From: Lachnospiraceae bacterium
GTDB taxonomy: Bacteria; Bacillota; Clostridia; Lachnospirales; Lachnospiraceae
Direction of reading: 5' to 3'
Assembly (NCBI GenBank): GCA_910576125.1
Contig: CAJTHM010000001.1
Coordinates: 124,001-188,000 of the forward strand
DNA length: 64,000 nucleotides
Every line of letters begins with the position of its first letter. Position 1 is the first letter of the stretch. The translations under genes were made by a program, and so were the position numbers. Shown here piece by piece: positions 8,309 to 16,934 of this stretch. The notes under the pieces are model-generated. The model was not told the DNA's origin. It saw only the letters and a list, made by a program, of their open reading frames with translations, and did not search any database.

Positions 8309-10117
8309 TTGAACACAACGGTTAAATTGCCCATCGGCATTGACAATTTTGAAGAAATCCGCACAGAAGGATTTTACTATGTAGATAAAACCGGCCTGAT
8401 ATATGAACTGCTGGACAACTGGGGAAAAGTCAATCTCTTCACCCGCCCCCGCAGATTCGGAAAGTCCCTGAACATGAGCATGCTGAAGTACTTCTTCGAA
8501 TATGGATGTGACCGCAGGCTGTTTGAAGGGCTGGAAATTGCCAAAGAGAACGAATTATGTGAAAATTATATGGGGAAATTCCCTGTTGTCTCCGTCAGCC
8601 TGAAAGATGCCGGCGCCGGCGACTACAAGGCGGCCCGGCAGATGCTATGCTCTATTATCAGAAATGAAGCACAGCGGTTTCCTTTCCTCTCAAAAAGCGA
8701 AATGCTTACGAAAGAAGAAAAAGAGCTCTATAAACAGCTTATCGCGGTTGGCGGGATTGGAGAGGATGCCTATATCATGCCTGATAATATCCTGACTGAA
8801 AGTCTGCTGATATTATGTAAACTCCTATATAAGCACCATGGCCAAAAGACTGTCCTCCTGATTGACGAGTATGATGTGCCTCTGGACAAGGCCCAGCATT
8901 TCGGCTACTATGACGAGATGGTCAAATTAGTCCGGAACCTGTACAGCCGGGCATTGAAGAGCAATGATTTCCTCCAGTTCGCCGTGATGACAGGCTGCCT
9001 GAAAATTGCGAAAGAGAGCATCTTCACCGGTCTGAACAACCTGCGGGTGTTTTCCGTGATGAATATCCAGTTCGATGAACATTTCGGCTTTTCCGATAAA
9101 GAAGTCAGGGAAATGCTGGATTACTACGGATGTGGAGACAAGTTCGACCTGGCCAAGGAATGGTACGACGGATACCGATTCGGCAGCGCGGACGTGTACT
9201 GCCCCTGGGATGTCATCAATTACTGCGCCGACCTGAGAGCTGACCGGAACGCCCATCCCCGGGCTTTCTGGATCAACACCAGCGGGAACGATATCATCCG
9301 GAACTTCATACAAGCTGCCAAGCCGGGCACCAGACGGGAGCTGGAGCTTCTGGTAAACGGCGAAAGCGTCATTAAGAAGATAAACCAGGAACTGACCTAC
9401 CGGGAACTGTACAGCAGCACGGACAATCTGTGGAGCGTGCTCTTCATGACCGGCTACCTGACCTTGCGCGAGGAGACGGACGGGGACACCTGCCAGCTGG
9501 CCATCCCTAACCAGGAAATCCGAAAGATTTTCATCGACCAGATTCTGGAATGGTTCCAGGAAGAAGCCCGTAGGGACACGCCGAAGCTGGACACTTTCTG
9601 TGCCGCGTTTCCGAAAGGAGATGCCGAAACCATAGAGACCCTGTTCAACGCCTACCTGGCCAGGACCATCAGCATCCGGGACACCAATGTCCGGAAAAAG
9701 AAGAAAGAGAACTTCTACCACGGCATCCTTTTAGGGCTCCTGGGGCACCGGGAGGACTGGTACATCCGCTCCAATGTGGAATCCGGTGACGGATTCAGCG
9801 ACATCCTCATCGAGATCGAAGAGGAGAGCATCGGCATAATCATCGAAGTCAAATATGCGGACAGTGGCAGAAAGTCTGCAAAGGATAGCCAAAAAGCCTC
9901 AGCAGCAGAGGCGTCCCTCAATGGCGTGAAAATATCATCAACAGAAACAAGAACATCCTCAATTGATGCAAACTTGGAAAAAGGATGCCGGGATGCGCTG
10001 GCGCAGATAGAGGAAATGGGGTATGATGCCAAACTCAGGCTGGACGGATTCGACACTGTCATCAAGTATGGAATTGCCTGCAACCGAAAGCGGTGCAAAG
10101 TGATGATTTCCAACTGA
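8309..10117 (+). CDS. AAA-ATPase-like / PD-(D/E)XK nuclease-superfamily protein (DUF1703 type)
   Basis: The start is a TTG with AAAGGAG ten bases upstream. The 602-residue protein opens with the AAA-ATPase-like signature of this family (LPIGIDNFEEIRTEGFYYVDKT, then a P-loop variant RPRRFGKS at 46-53) and has the Walker-B-like stretch VLLIDEYDVPLD. It ends in a PD-(D/E)XK fold: GDGFSDILIE and IIIEVKYADSG at about 492-517, giving the D...ExK catalytic pattern. An unusual 35-residue Ser/Ala-rich insert follows the EVKY strand. The family is widespread and often multicopy in gut anaerobes. Its role is unproven; nucleic-acid defence is often proposed. It stands alone, just left of the AT-rich island. 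Confidence 0.85.
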   Translation: MNTTVKLPIGIDNFEEIRTEGFYYVDKTGLIYELLDNWGKVNLFTRPRRFGKSLNMSMLKYFFEYGCDRRLFEGLEIAKENELCENYMGKFPVVSVSLKDAGAGDYKAARQMLCSIIRNEAQRFPFLSKSEMLTKEEKELYKQLIAVGGIGEDAYIMPDNILTESLLILCKLLYKHHGQKTVLLIDEYDVPLDKAQHFGYYDEMVKLVRNLYSRALKSNDFLQFAVMTGCLKIAKESIFTGLNNLRVFSVMNIQFDEHFGFSDKEVREMLDYYGCGDKFDLAKEWYDGYRFGSADVYCPWDVINYCADLRADRNAHPRAFWINTSGNDIIRNFIQAAKPGTRRELELLVNGESVIKKINQELTYRELYSSTDNLWSVLFMTGYLTLREETDGDTCQLAIPNQEIRKIFIDQILEWFQEEARRDTPKLDTFCAAFPKGDAETIETLFNAYLARTISIRDTNVRKKKKENFYHGILLGLLGHREDWYIRSNVESGDGFSDILIEIEEESIGIIIEVKYADSGRKSAKDSQKASAAEASLNGVKISSTETRTSSIDANLEKGCRDALAQIEEMGYDAKLRLDGFDTVIKYGIACNRKRCKVMISN

Positions 10118-10161
10118 CATGCTCCACAAGCCATACTTCACCAGATATGGCGGAAACTGCA

Positions 10162-10192
10162 GGGGCTTTCGCGTCCTTATCGCGGCAGCCCC
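10162..10192 (+). terminator. Possible hairpin after the DUF1703-type gene
   Basis: GGGGCT pairs with AGCCCC, with an inner CGCG/CGCG stem. There is no U-run directly after it, so it may be a Rho-independent terminator of weak type or only a structured end. Confidence 0.4.
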
Positions 10193-10234
10193 CACCTGAA
10201 AGAAGACCTCATCATTTTATACTTCTTTCTTTGG

Positions 10235-10369
10235 TTATACATTAATCCGAAAAATCCGTTCCGCATTCTTCTTTGCATTCTGTATCAGCATGTCTTCTGA
10301 CACTTTCATGTACTTAGCCAGATTCCTGACTACATACTTGATGTTCTGGGGCACATTGCCTATGTAATA
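10235..10369 (-). pseudogene. Remnant of a TatD-family nuclease, C-terminal end only
   Basis: Minus-strand codons from 10369 to the TAA at 10235-10237 read YYIGNVPQNIKYVV and continue for about 30 more residues to AKKNAERIFRINV. This resembles the conserved end of TatD-like metal-dependent DNases (N-x-P-x-N-x-K-Y-V ... N-A-x-R-x-F). An in-frame stop directly upstream and the end of the immunity-like gene five bases away mean that only about 44 codons remain. It suggests that the neighbouring cassette replaced the rest of a TatD-like gene. TatD-like proteins also occur in the QatABCD defence system; which kind this was cannot be told. The assignment rests on a short match by eye. Confidence 0.5.
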
Positions 10370-10374
10370 TTACT

Positions 10375-10761
10375 TCATTCATAATATCCCGCAATTCCAA
10401 ATAAAATACTTTCCATACTCCCACCAGGGGCGCATATGCCCACTGAGTCTTTCTCACTAATATAGCTTCCGCCATCCTCCTGCAACTCCCCAAGTATCTT
10501 TTTTGCCTCATCCAAAGTTGTCGGAAAAACAAGCCTACCATCAATCACGACCTGGACTTCCTTGAACAATTCAATCGCTTCGCACTCATCATCACTGTTA
10601 TAAAAAACATGACAAAACCCAAAATCGTCAGCAAAAGTTTTGCTAAACTTGGTTTTTTTAAATTCATTCGCTTGCCCCAGCACCTTTCTAACTTCTGATC
10701 TCTTCATTCCAAACTTAACACCCGCAACCTCTTTTAACGGAACAGCCGTAACCTTATCCAT
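10375..10761 (-). CDS. Immunity-protein-like partner of the upstream toxin-like gene
   Basis: The protein has 128 residues, is acidic and has no signal peptide or membrane helix. Its pattern (GVKFGMKRSEVRKVLGQ, a short hydrophobic strand FCHVFYN, then SVGICAPGGSMESILFGIAGYY) resembles small cytoplasmic immunity proteins found beside polymorphic-toxin nuclease domains. Its ATG overlaps the end of the toxin-like gene by eight bases, so the two are translationally coupled, the usual arrangement for toxin followed by immunity. It is the last gene of the island operon. Function is inferred from position and general pattern; no residue-level proof. Confidence 0.6.
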   Translation of the reverse strand: MDKVTAVPLKEVAGVKFGMKRSEVRKVLGQANEFKKTKFSKTFADDFGFCHVFYNSDDECEAIELFKEVQVVIDGRLVFPTTLDEAKKILGELQEDGGSYISEKDSVGICAPGGSMESILFGIAGYYE

Positions 10762-11392
10762 CTATTTTTCCCTCCGCCTCTAATTTGTCAACATATTCTA
10801 ACATCTCACTTATGGCATCATCGTATTTATCTCCGAACTTTTCATGAATATCATCAATATCCATTTGAAGCGCTTCCCGGAATTTTCCCTGTTCTATTAA
10901 CTCCTTTTGCTGTGCTCTATACTCCCGCGCCTCCCTTGAACTGCCACAGCTTGCCGTTTGCCGATGATCCTCTTTTTCCATCTTTATAGCAGGACCATCG
11001 CCTCTTTCGAGATTCGAAGTACTATCGGCAGGCATATGATGAACTTCATATTTATCACCTTCCCCCTCTTTGAACACTTCATCATAACTCCCGCCTTTTT
11101 TCTCTGGAGCATCTGTTTCCTTTATCTTTTCAATATTACCATTATCTTGAGCATCATTCAAGTTCTCTTGGGATTCTAAGGATATTTCATCTCCAATTTC
11201 ATCTGGCAAGTCATCTATTTCTATTCTTCCTCCGATTTCATCGGCCCAATCTCCTACTTCTGACGATTCACCAATTTGTTCCGGTAAGCTTTCCACTTCC
11301 TTTTTTATAATCTCTTCTGCAGTTTCCAGCGCCTTTTCAGCCATTTCTTTTGCAGCCTCTTTCACCACAGCGGCAACACCTTCCAAGACCAT
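10754..11392 (-). CDS. Toxin-like small protein with a C-terminal His-rich nuclease-type domain
   Basis: The protein has 212 residues. Residues 1-35 are an amphipathic Ala/Glu/Lys helix and 36-100 a very acidic, disordered-looking linker. Residues about 101-205 are a compact domain with YEVHHMPADS (H118, H119), GPAIKMEKEDHRQTASCGSS (D142, H143) and YRAQQKELIEQGKFREALQMD. Blocks of this kind (HHM-P-A-D ... DH-x-x-T) occur at the ends of many bacterial polymorphic toxins and are thought to be nucleases. The usual long trafficking N-terminus is absent. The start overlaps the ATPase stop codon (TAATG) and the next gene is immunity-like. Alternatives: a non-secreted toxin-antitoxin pair, or an effector triggered inside the cell. 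Confidence 0.68.
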   Translation of the reverse strand: MVLEGVAAVVKEAAKEMAEKALETAEEIIKKEVESLPEQIGESSEVGDWADEIGGRIEIDDLPDEIGDEISLESQENLNDAQDNGNIEKIKETDAPEKKGGSYDEVFKEGEGDKYEVHHMPADSTSNLERGDGPAIKMEKEDHRQTASCGSSREAREYRAQQKELIEQGKFREALQMDIDDIHEKFGDKYDDAISEMLEYVDKLEAEGKIDG

Positions 11393-14300
11393 TATTTTAC
11401 CCTTCCTTCCTCAATGCCGCGATATCGGCGAGCAAGCTCTCCATCTCGATTGTTTGAAAAAATTACATGGAAAATCAACTGCCTGATACTATCTATTAGC
11501 TCAACCTCCTTAATTCCAATCTGCGACTGGATACGCTTATTGACCATATCAACACATTTACTTCTATCCGATTCATCTGCCATTAATGCCGCTATCTTTT
11601 TTCCTTTAAATACATTGTAGGCAACGATTTCTTTTTCTCGTTTACCCATCTCATTTCCTTCAATCACCGAATATAGTATATTTTTCGTCCTTGTTGATAC
11701 TTTCAGGCTTCGCACCCATTCCCTAATGATATCTGCATCTTCGCTTTTAATCTCATAATTATCCCTGACAGCAAAAACCTTTTTCATGAATCGGCAAATA
11801 ATCGGATAATCTGCATGATACTGGTATTCAAAAGCTACTGCATCTTTATATTCTTCAAAGTGACACAAAACTGCTTCAACCCAGTCATTTTGATAGATAG
11901 CCGCAACCCCTTTCGGTAATTTTGCCAATTCCCGTTTTTGAACATCCGACAACGCCATAGATGCTCCAACCAGTTCCCTATCGCTTTCGTCAGGAAGCCG
12001 CAAGACAATTTTTGTGTTAGTATTTCGAATAACTGCCTCGTCCAGCAGCGCCGGAGCTTGATCCGCAATGATGAACCCTTCTCCATATGTCCTCATTTCA
12101 GCAATAGAATTCGTAAGCATCTCAACTGCTTTTCCTTGTAGATTTGCGCCTTCTTGTGACTGGGCGACAGATGTCTTCCTCAATAGGTTATGCGCTTCCT
12201 CAAGGATTGTAACATGAACCAGCTGCTCGTTCATTTTTTCAAGATGTAGCCGATATTCCTGTAATTTCATTACAATTACACCCATCAGAAGAGACTTTGT
12301 TTCAGAAGAGCCGACTCTGCTCAAGTCAACAATTACATTCTGTTCAAACAAATCCTTACCGGATAACTCTGCGCCGGAGCAGAAAATCTGACCGTTGATA
12401 CCATTCGTCAATGATTGGATTCTTGTAATCAATGCACCTGCATAATCGCTCTTTGTATCTGTGGAGTACAAAGATGAATTCAGTACATTGGGAAGCGTCT
12501 CTATCAAATCAACGAATGTAGGGAATGTCAAGGGTTCACACAATGAATTCCTTAAATTCCAACCAACCCTTTCGTAACTTTTCTCTATAGCATCTTTCAG
12601 GATGGCCGGCATCGCTGCATACATCGGCCAACAGGCATTGAAAATCTCTACGATTCTATCTATGTGCTCCAACACATGAATATCTTCCGGAAAAGAAAAC
12701 GGATTAATCTTTAACAAGTTTGTCTTTGTAATATTTGTTCCGTATACTTTTGCAGAATTCCCGAAAACCTTTTTATATTCACCTTTAGCCGGTTCTACGA
12801 CCAGATATTTGACACCTTTATCAAGCAATGCACTTACCATTTGATAGATAGTATTTGACTTCCCTGTGCCAGTAGAACCAGTAATAAACACATGTGAAGC
12901 TAAACTGTCAACGTCTAATGAAACTGTCGCCTCTTCGTCTTTCCTCATATGGTAGACCTTACCAACCTCTATTATCCTATTACTTAATTTATCATTGTCT
13001 GAAAATCTCCTTACTTCCCTCCCAAACGAAGCGCTCTGCAAAACGGGCAACCCACTAACGGATTTTCTTGGGAAGTTTAAGGATTTCGCCAGTTCCTTTC
13101 CTGACAACACAGTAGTCGGTGTAACTAGTGTCGGATACATGAGCCATTCATCGTCTACGGATTCCTTTAAGCCAAACACGGGATGCTGTAGTTTCTGGAC
13201 ATTTGCCAGAATTGTCTGTGCTTCATCCTTATCCTCCTGACCGTCCCATAAATTTACGGCTGCATTGGTCACATAAGATTTTTCGCCTTGTGTTAGGGCG
13301 AGGTACATATGCGCAACATTGTTTGCAACTACTGGATTGTCCGAGATTATGTAAGAAGCAAATTCCCACATTCCGAGCGCCGCGCTTTCTTCGACCCTTT
13401 TAATCTGATTTTCTATTATTTCTAAAGTATGAGCCACTCCATAATTCGAATAGCTTTGCGTAATGCCCTCATTCAAACCTATCTGGGCGGTTATACTTGA
13501 TGAACGGGCAAATGATACACCAAAATTAGCATTTGCCTGATATCCGTCTGTAATTGTGTTGGTTTGGGTGTCCTGAATTGGAGCATACATCCCTACAAAT
13601 TGTTTAAAAGTATTTCCTATCCCTTCCCAGAAACCTACTTTGTTTCTAACTTCTGCATTTTCATCCCTATTTAACCTTGGAGTATTCGTTCCGGTAGCCG
13701 CCGCTACGGAATGCTGAATACCCGCGCTCACCCCAAGATTCACCCCAAAATTAGAAGAAGCATTTATAGCATCTGAAGTAGTGTATGTATAATTTGTCTG
13801 CCAAGATGCATACGGGGCTAAAGCAGAGTATAATTCAAACAATCTGTTTTTGCTTTCGAGTTGATTGCGTACTGGTTTTGCAAGCAGGGCCACTGTATAT
13901 TCATCCGACTGGTTATGCGGCACAATTCCATCCAACAGTTTTTCCATGCTTTGACTGATAAAATCCTCCGACTTCTCAGATGCCAAATTTGAAACAATCG
14001 CCACAGATTTTACTTCTGTTTCGAGTGAACTGTTTTTTATTACAGCTTGCAGCTCCTCGGGAATCCCAATGCCATAACTGTCTCTTTTTCCGCTGTTTGT
14101 TCTCAGCTCAACCCCCGGGAAATTACCTGTTATTGCAGATTTCAGCCTTGCCTCATATGTTTTTATTTTTGATGGATCTGGCTGCGATAAATCCGTATTG
14201 ACAACACCAAGGATTACTTTGCATTTTTCTTTTGTTCTATGATAAATCAGTGCAATATTGCAGTCCTCCTCGCTAAGAACCTGATATACATTAACCAGCC

Positions 14301-14661
14301 TATCCAAACTCTTTTCTTCCGAATCCGTTACCCATTTCGTGATATCAAAGTAACGTATACGATTGAATTCATCAAAACTGCCTATTGCAGTATTGACAGG
14401 ACTGTAAACATTTTTCAGTTGTTTTAAATAGGCCTGATAGACCTCTATCCCCACAGCGCCAAGATTCTTTGATATAATATCTGCGACAGCGTCACTATTC
14501 ATATCCGGCTTCTGTGAAAGATATTCTTTCCGCTTCTGTTCTACTGCTTCAAGTTGTTTCGGGCTCAACGCTGATGTCGCAGCAAGCCCATCTGCCGCTT
14601 TTTTTGCCACTTCCGTTGTCTTACGCGCCAGAAATTGTTTTGTGTTAGCTAATACCCCCAT
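11392..14661 (-). CDS. HerA/VirB4-like P-loop ATPase with a large novel N-terminal region
   Basis: The protein has 1089 residues. Walker A GSTGTGKSNT lies at 595-604, Walker B HVTILEEAH at 816-824, followed by EMRTYGEGFIIADQ and NTNTKIVLRLPDESDRELVGA. This is the set of HerA-FtsK superfamily hexameric motors (DUF87 type) that pump DNA or protein. Residues 1-560 match no fold recognised here. They include a Gly/Ser/Asn-rich stretch (285-410, NFGVNLGVSAGIQHSV and NFGVSFARSSSITAQIGL) and no membrane helix, so the protein is probably cytoplasmic. It lies 16 bases after the last GTPase gene and is coupled (TAATG) to the toxin-like gene. Possible roles are toxin translocation, or a defence motor as in HerA-nuclease systems. 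Confidence 0.85.
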   Translation of the reverse strand: MGVLANTKQFLARKTTEVAKKAADGLAATSALSPKQLEAVEQKRKEYLSQKPDMNSDAVADIISKNLGAVGIEVYQAYLKQLKNVYSPVNTAIGSFDEFNRIRYFDITKWVTDSEEKSLDRLVNVYQVLSEEDCNIALIYHRTKEKCKVILGVVNTDLSQPDPSKIKTYEARLKSAITGNFPGVELRTNSGKRDSYGIGIPEELQAVIKNSSLETEVKSVAIVSNLASEKSEDFISQSMEKLLDGIVPHNQSDEYTVALLAKPVRNQLESKNRLFELYSALAPYASWQTNYTYTTSDAINASSNFGVNLGVSAGIQHSVAAATGTNTPRLNRDENAEVRNKVGFWEGIGNTFKQFVGMYAPIQDTQTNTITDGYQANANFGVSFARSSSITAQIGLNEGITQSYSNYGVAHTLEIIENQIKRVEESAALGMWEFASYIISDNPVVANNVAHMYLALTQGEKSYVTNAAVNLWDGQEDKDEAQTILANVQKLQHPVFGLKESVDDEWLMYPTLVTPTTVLSGKELAKSLNFPRKSVSGLPVLQSASFGREVRRFSDNDKLSNRIIEVGKVYHMRKDEEATVSLDVDSLASHVFITGSTGTGKSNTIYQMVSALLDKGVKYLVVEPAKGEYKKVFGNSAKVYGTNITKTNLLKINPFSFPEDIHVLEHIDRIVEIFNACWPMYAAMPAILKDAIEKSYERVGWNLRNSLCEPLTFPTFVDLIETLPNVLNSSLYSTDTKSDYAGALITRIQSLTNGINGQIFCSGAELSGKDLFEQNVIVDLSRVGSSETKSLLMGVIVMKLQEYRLHLEKMNEQLVHVTILEEAHNLLRKTSVAQSQEGANLQGKAVEMLTNSIAEMRTYGEGFIIADQAPALLDEAVIRNTNTKIVLRLPDESDRELVGASMALSDVQKRELAKLPKGVAAIYQNDWVEAVLCHFEEYKDAVAFEYQYHADYPIICRFMKKVFAVRDNYEIKSEDADIIREWVRSLKVSTRTKNILYSVIEGNEMGKREKEIVAYNVFKGKKIAALMADESDRSKCVDMVNKRIQSQIGIKEVELIDSIRQLIFHVIFSNNRDGELARRYRGIEEGRVK

Positions 14662-14677
14662 AAGCCACCTCCGAAAA

Positions 14678-15865
14678 TCACTTTCTTTTTTCTTTCAGAA
14701 TCCTATTAATAATACCAATCAAATTTGTACAAACGGTATCCATATCCTTAAGCTGTACTTCTGTAAATCTTTCCCAAAGTTCCTCTATTGCCGTAATGAA
14801 TGTATACCCATAAAATGCAATCAAGAGCGCAACCCTGTCACGTTTATTTAAATCATTTAACTTGACTTCAAATCCCTCATCTCTCTTTACATTCAGTAAA
14901 GACAATATCTTTTGATGATAGCTTTTATAGAATGGATTTATGAGGCCATTGAACGTATTGTCAAAGTCTATTCTTGATTCTTTTGCTATCCTTTCAATAC
15001 CGGCCATAGTAACTTGTGCATTGTACATGTCACCTATCTTTTTAAACATGTTCAGAATTCTTTTATTTGCGCTGATGATATTGATAAGCGGCACCTTATC
15101 CCAAAACCCCTCTTTCGCCGCCTGAACATAAGAATAAATAATTTTCTCACATTGGACTCGTTTCTGGGCTTTGCTTACCTTTTGCGCTGCGATAAACCCT
15201 CCTTTAATGAAATCCGGCATTTTCTTAAGTGTCGTATCCACTAGTTCATTTAATCCAAAAGCTTCTATTGTATACTTTTTAGTCTTTTTATCTGTCGCAA
15301 GCACCTGTACAATCTCAATATCTTCCATCCCCATTGATGCATTGATAGATTTTATTTTGGCCTCAAATGCATTGATTTCATCATCGTCACCTATACACTG
15401 TGTCAATACAATTATAAATGGCACACCGATAGAATGAAGATTTTTTATAAAATCAAGTTCTGCTCCCTGATACCTGTTACTCCCTGAGTTTATGCAATAC
15501 CAAATAGCATGGATGCGGTCAAAACGGTCGTCCGATGCAGATTTATTTGCAATGGTATCCCTTATTGCCTTTATCGACTCCTTTGTTTTTTCTGAGTCCA
15601 GTTCCAATCCAACAGTGTCCCAGATATGTATCGGAATATTCGGGCTGTCGTATTCGGCAATCTGATCCGTTACTGGTCTCCCTGTTCCCGTTGCTGCCAA
15701 ATCCGAACTAAAGACTGCATTCAATAATGTGCTTTTCCCTGTTCCCGTTATTCCGGCAACCATGATATTTGCTGTTGGTAAAGACGCGCGGTCAAGTTCA
15801 TCCACCGCCTTGCGCAAAGCTTCCTCTTCCATTTTTTCTTTCTGCTGATTGGTATAGCCGTTCAT
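14678..15865 (-). CDS. P-loop GTPase A (Era-like, DUF697-like tail)
   Basis: The protein has 395 residues. G1 is GITGTGKST (38-46), G3 is DTVG (83-86), and in the G4 position LTQCIGD (154-160) replaces the usual NKxD. The first 30 residues are a charged helix. The C-terminal 180 residues are helical (KVPLINIISANKRILNMFKKIGDMY) and resemble the membrane-touching DUF697 region of bacterial dynamin- and Era-related GTPases. It begins four bases after the stop of GTPase B and is followed 16 bases later by the ATPase. Three related GTPases in a row suggest a heteromeric assembly. Partner and target are unknown. Confidence 0.82.
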   Translation of the reverse strand: MNGYTNQQKEKMEEEALRKAVDELDRASLPTANIMVAGITGTGKSTLLNAVFSSDLAATGTGRPVTDQIAEYDSPNIPIHIWDTVGLELDSEKTKESIKAIRDTIANKSASDDRFDRIHAIWYCINSGSNRYQGAELDFIKNLHSIGVPFIIVLTQCIGDDDEINAFEAKIKSINASMGMEDIEIVQVLATDKKTKKYTIEAFGLNELVDTTLKKMPDFIKGGFIAAQKVSKAQKRVQCEKIIYSYVQAAKEGFWDKVPLINIISANKRILNMFKKIGDMYNAQVTMAGIERIAKESRIDFDNTFNGLINPFYKSYHQKILSLLNVKRDEGFEVKLNDLNKRDRVALLIAFYGYTFITAIEELWERFTEVQLKDMDTVCTNLIGIINRILKEKRK

Positions 15866-15869
15866 TCTT

Positions 15870-16934
15870 TCATCCTCCTGCCCTTTTCTTTTTCAATTCT
15901 TCCCTTATTCTCTTTGACATCAACTCGTTATTCTTTAGTTCCCAATCCATTGATCGTTCTATAACGTTCATAAGCGCATCTAAATATTTCTCTCCTGCCA
16001 CTGCAATATATCCTGATGCAACTGCCGCACTTAATAGCGGAACTGTCATAAAAGGGGTAACCATCATTCCCACGACAGCATTTGTAAATATATCTGCTGC
16101 AAAGCCTTTTGCTGAATTGATTCCAACCATGCTGTTTAAATCAACTAACATCTTTATACACATTCCATGTATAATTGGTATGCAGCCACCAGGTACTATT
16201 CCCACTTTCAATGCCCTATCAGAATAAATGTTGATATAGCGTCGGCCTTTCTCCCGCAGTTGTTCAATGCGTTTTTCTTTATCTTTCTCCAATTTTAGCA
16301 ATTTGGTTTCTAAAATGGATATTTTGCTACTATCATAGTCGAAAATAGCAGAACGCAGTAATTCTGTAATACCGAACGCTTTTACGATTCCCCCTTTTAT
16401 TTTATAGTCTTTTGCCAACACCTTCGTCACTGTGATTTCTGGCAAATCCCTTTTTAGCTGCTTTTCAAGTTCGCTTTCATCATCGTCAATGCACTGTGTC
16501 AAGGCAATCACGAACGGAATCTCATAATCAATAGATAAGGTTTTTATCAAATCCATTTCATATGTTTCGAACCTGCTGCTTCTATAACTAACGCAAAATA
16601 AAATAACAGTAACATCATTTTCTTCTTCATTGTCACGAGCTTTGGTAATGAATTGCTGTATTTCTCCAAGTGTTCTATCCGTAATTTCTTTGTCAATTTC
16701 CAGACCTACTGTATCATATAAAATAACCTGTTTTCCAACCAACCCATAGCAACCATTGGTGCTCTTCATACCAAGCGGTAATAGTAATTTCCTCGAATAA
16801 ATTGCATTTTCCTTTGTTATGGGTTGCCCAATCCCTGTAGGTGCGATGTCCTCTTCCATTATAGCATTCAGCAAAGTGCTTTTGCCTGCACCGGTTTTTC
16901 CCATAATTACAATATTCAGCTTATCCAAAATCAT
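15870..16934 (-). CDS. P-loop GTPase B (Era-like with hydrophobic C-terminal region)
   Basis: The protein has 354 residues. G1 is GKTGAGKST (12-20), a G2-like Thr lies in GIGQPITKEN, G3 is DTVG (74-77) and G4-like is LTQCIDDD (145-152). After a charged helix, residues about 240-330 are strongly hydrophobic (VPGGCIPIIHGMCIKMLV, NAVVGMMVTPFMTVPLLSAA), as in DUF697 proteins, so it may dock on the membrane. Its start overlaps the stop of GTPase C by four bases (ATGA), showing coupled translation. The similarity to GTPase A around G1, G3 and the LTQC block indicates a duplication within this family. Confidence 0.82.
   Translation of the reverse strand: MILDKLNIVIMGKTGAGKSTLLNAIMEEDIAPTGIGQPITKENAIYSRKLLLPLGMKSTNGCYGLVGKQVILYDTVGLEIDKEITDRTLGEIQQFITKARDNEEENDVTVILFCVSYRSSRFETYEMDLIKTLSIDYEIPFVIALTQCIDDDESELEKQLKRDLPEITVTKVLAKDYKIKGGIVKAFGITELLRSAIFDYDSSKISILETKLLKLEKDKEKRIEQLREKGRRYINIYSDRALKVGIVPGGCIPIIHGMCIKMLVDLNSMVGINSAKGFAADIFTNAVVGMMVTPFMTVPLLSAAVASGYIAVAGEKYLDALMNVIERSMDWELKNNELMSKRIREELKKKRAGG

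Noticed and set aside
11392-14661. ATPase as a conjugation VirB4/TraG protein of an integrative element
   Set aside because: No relaxase, other type IV secretion gene, integrase or tRNA attachment site was found in the flanks; the neighbours are GTPases and a toxin-like pair.
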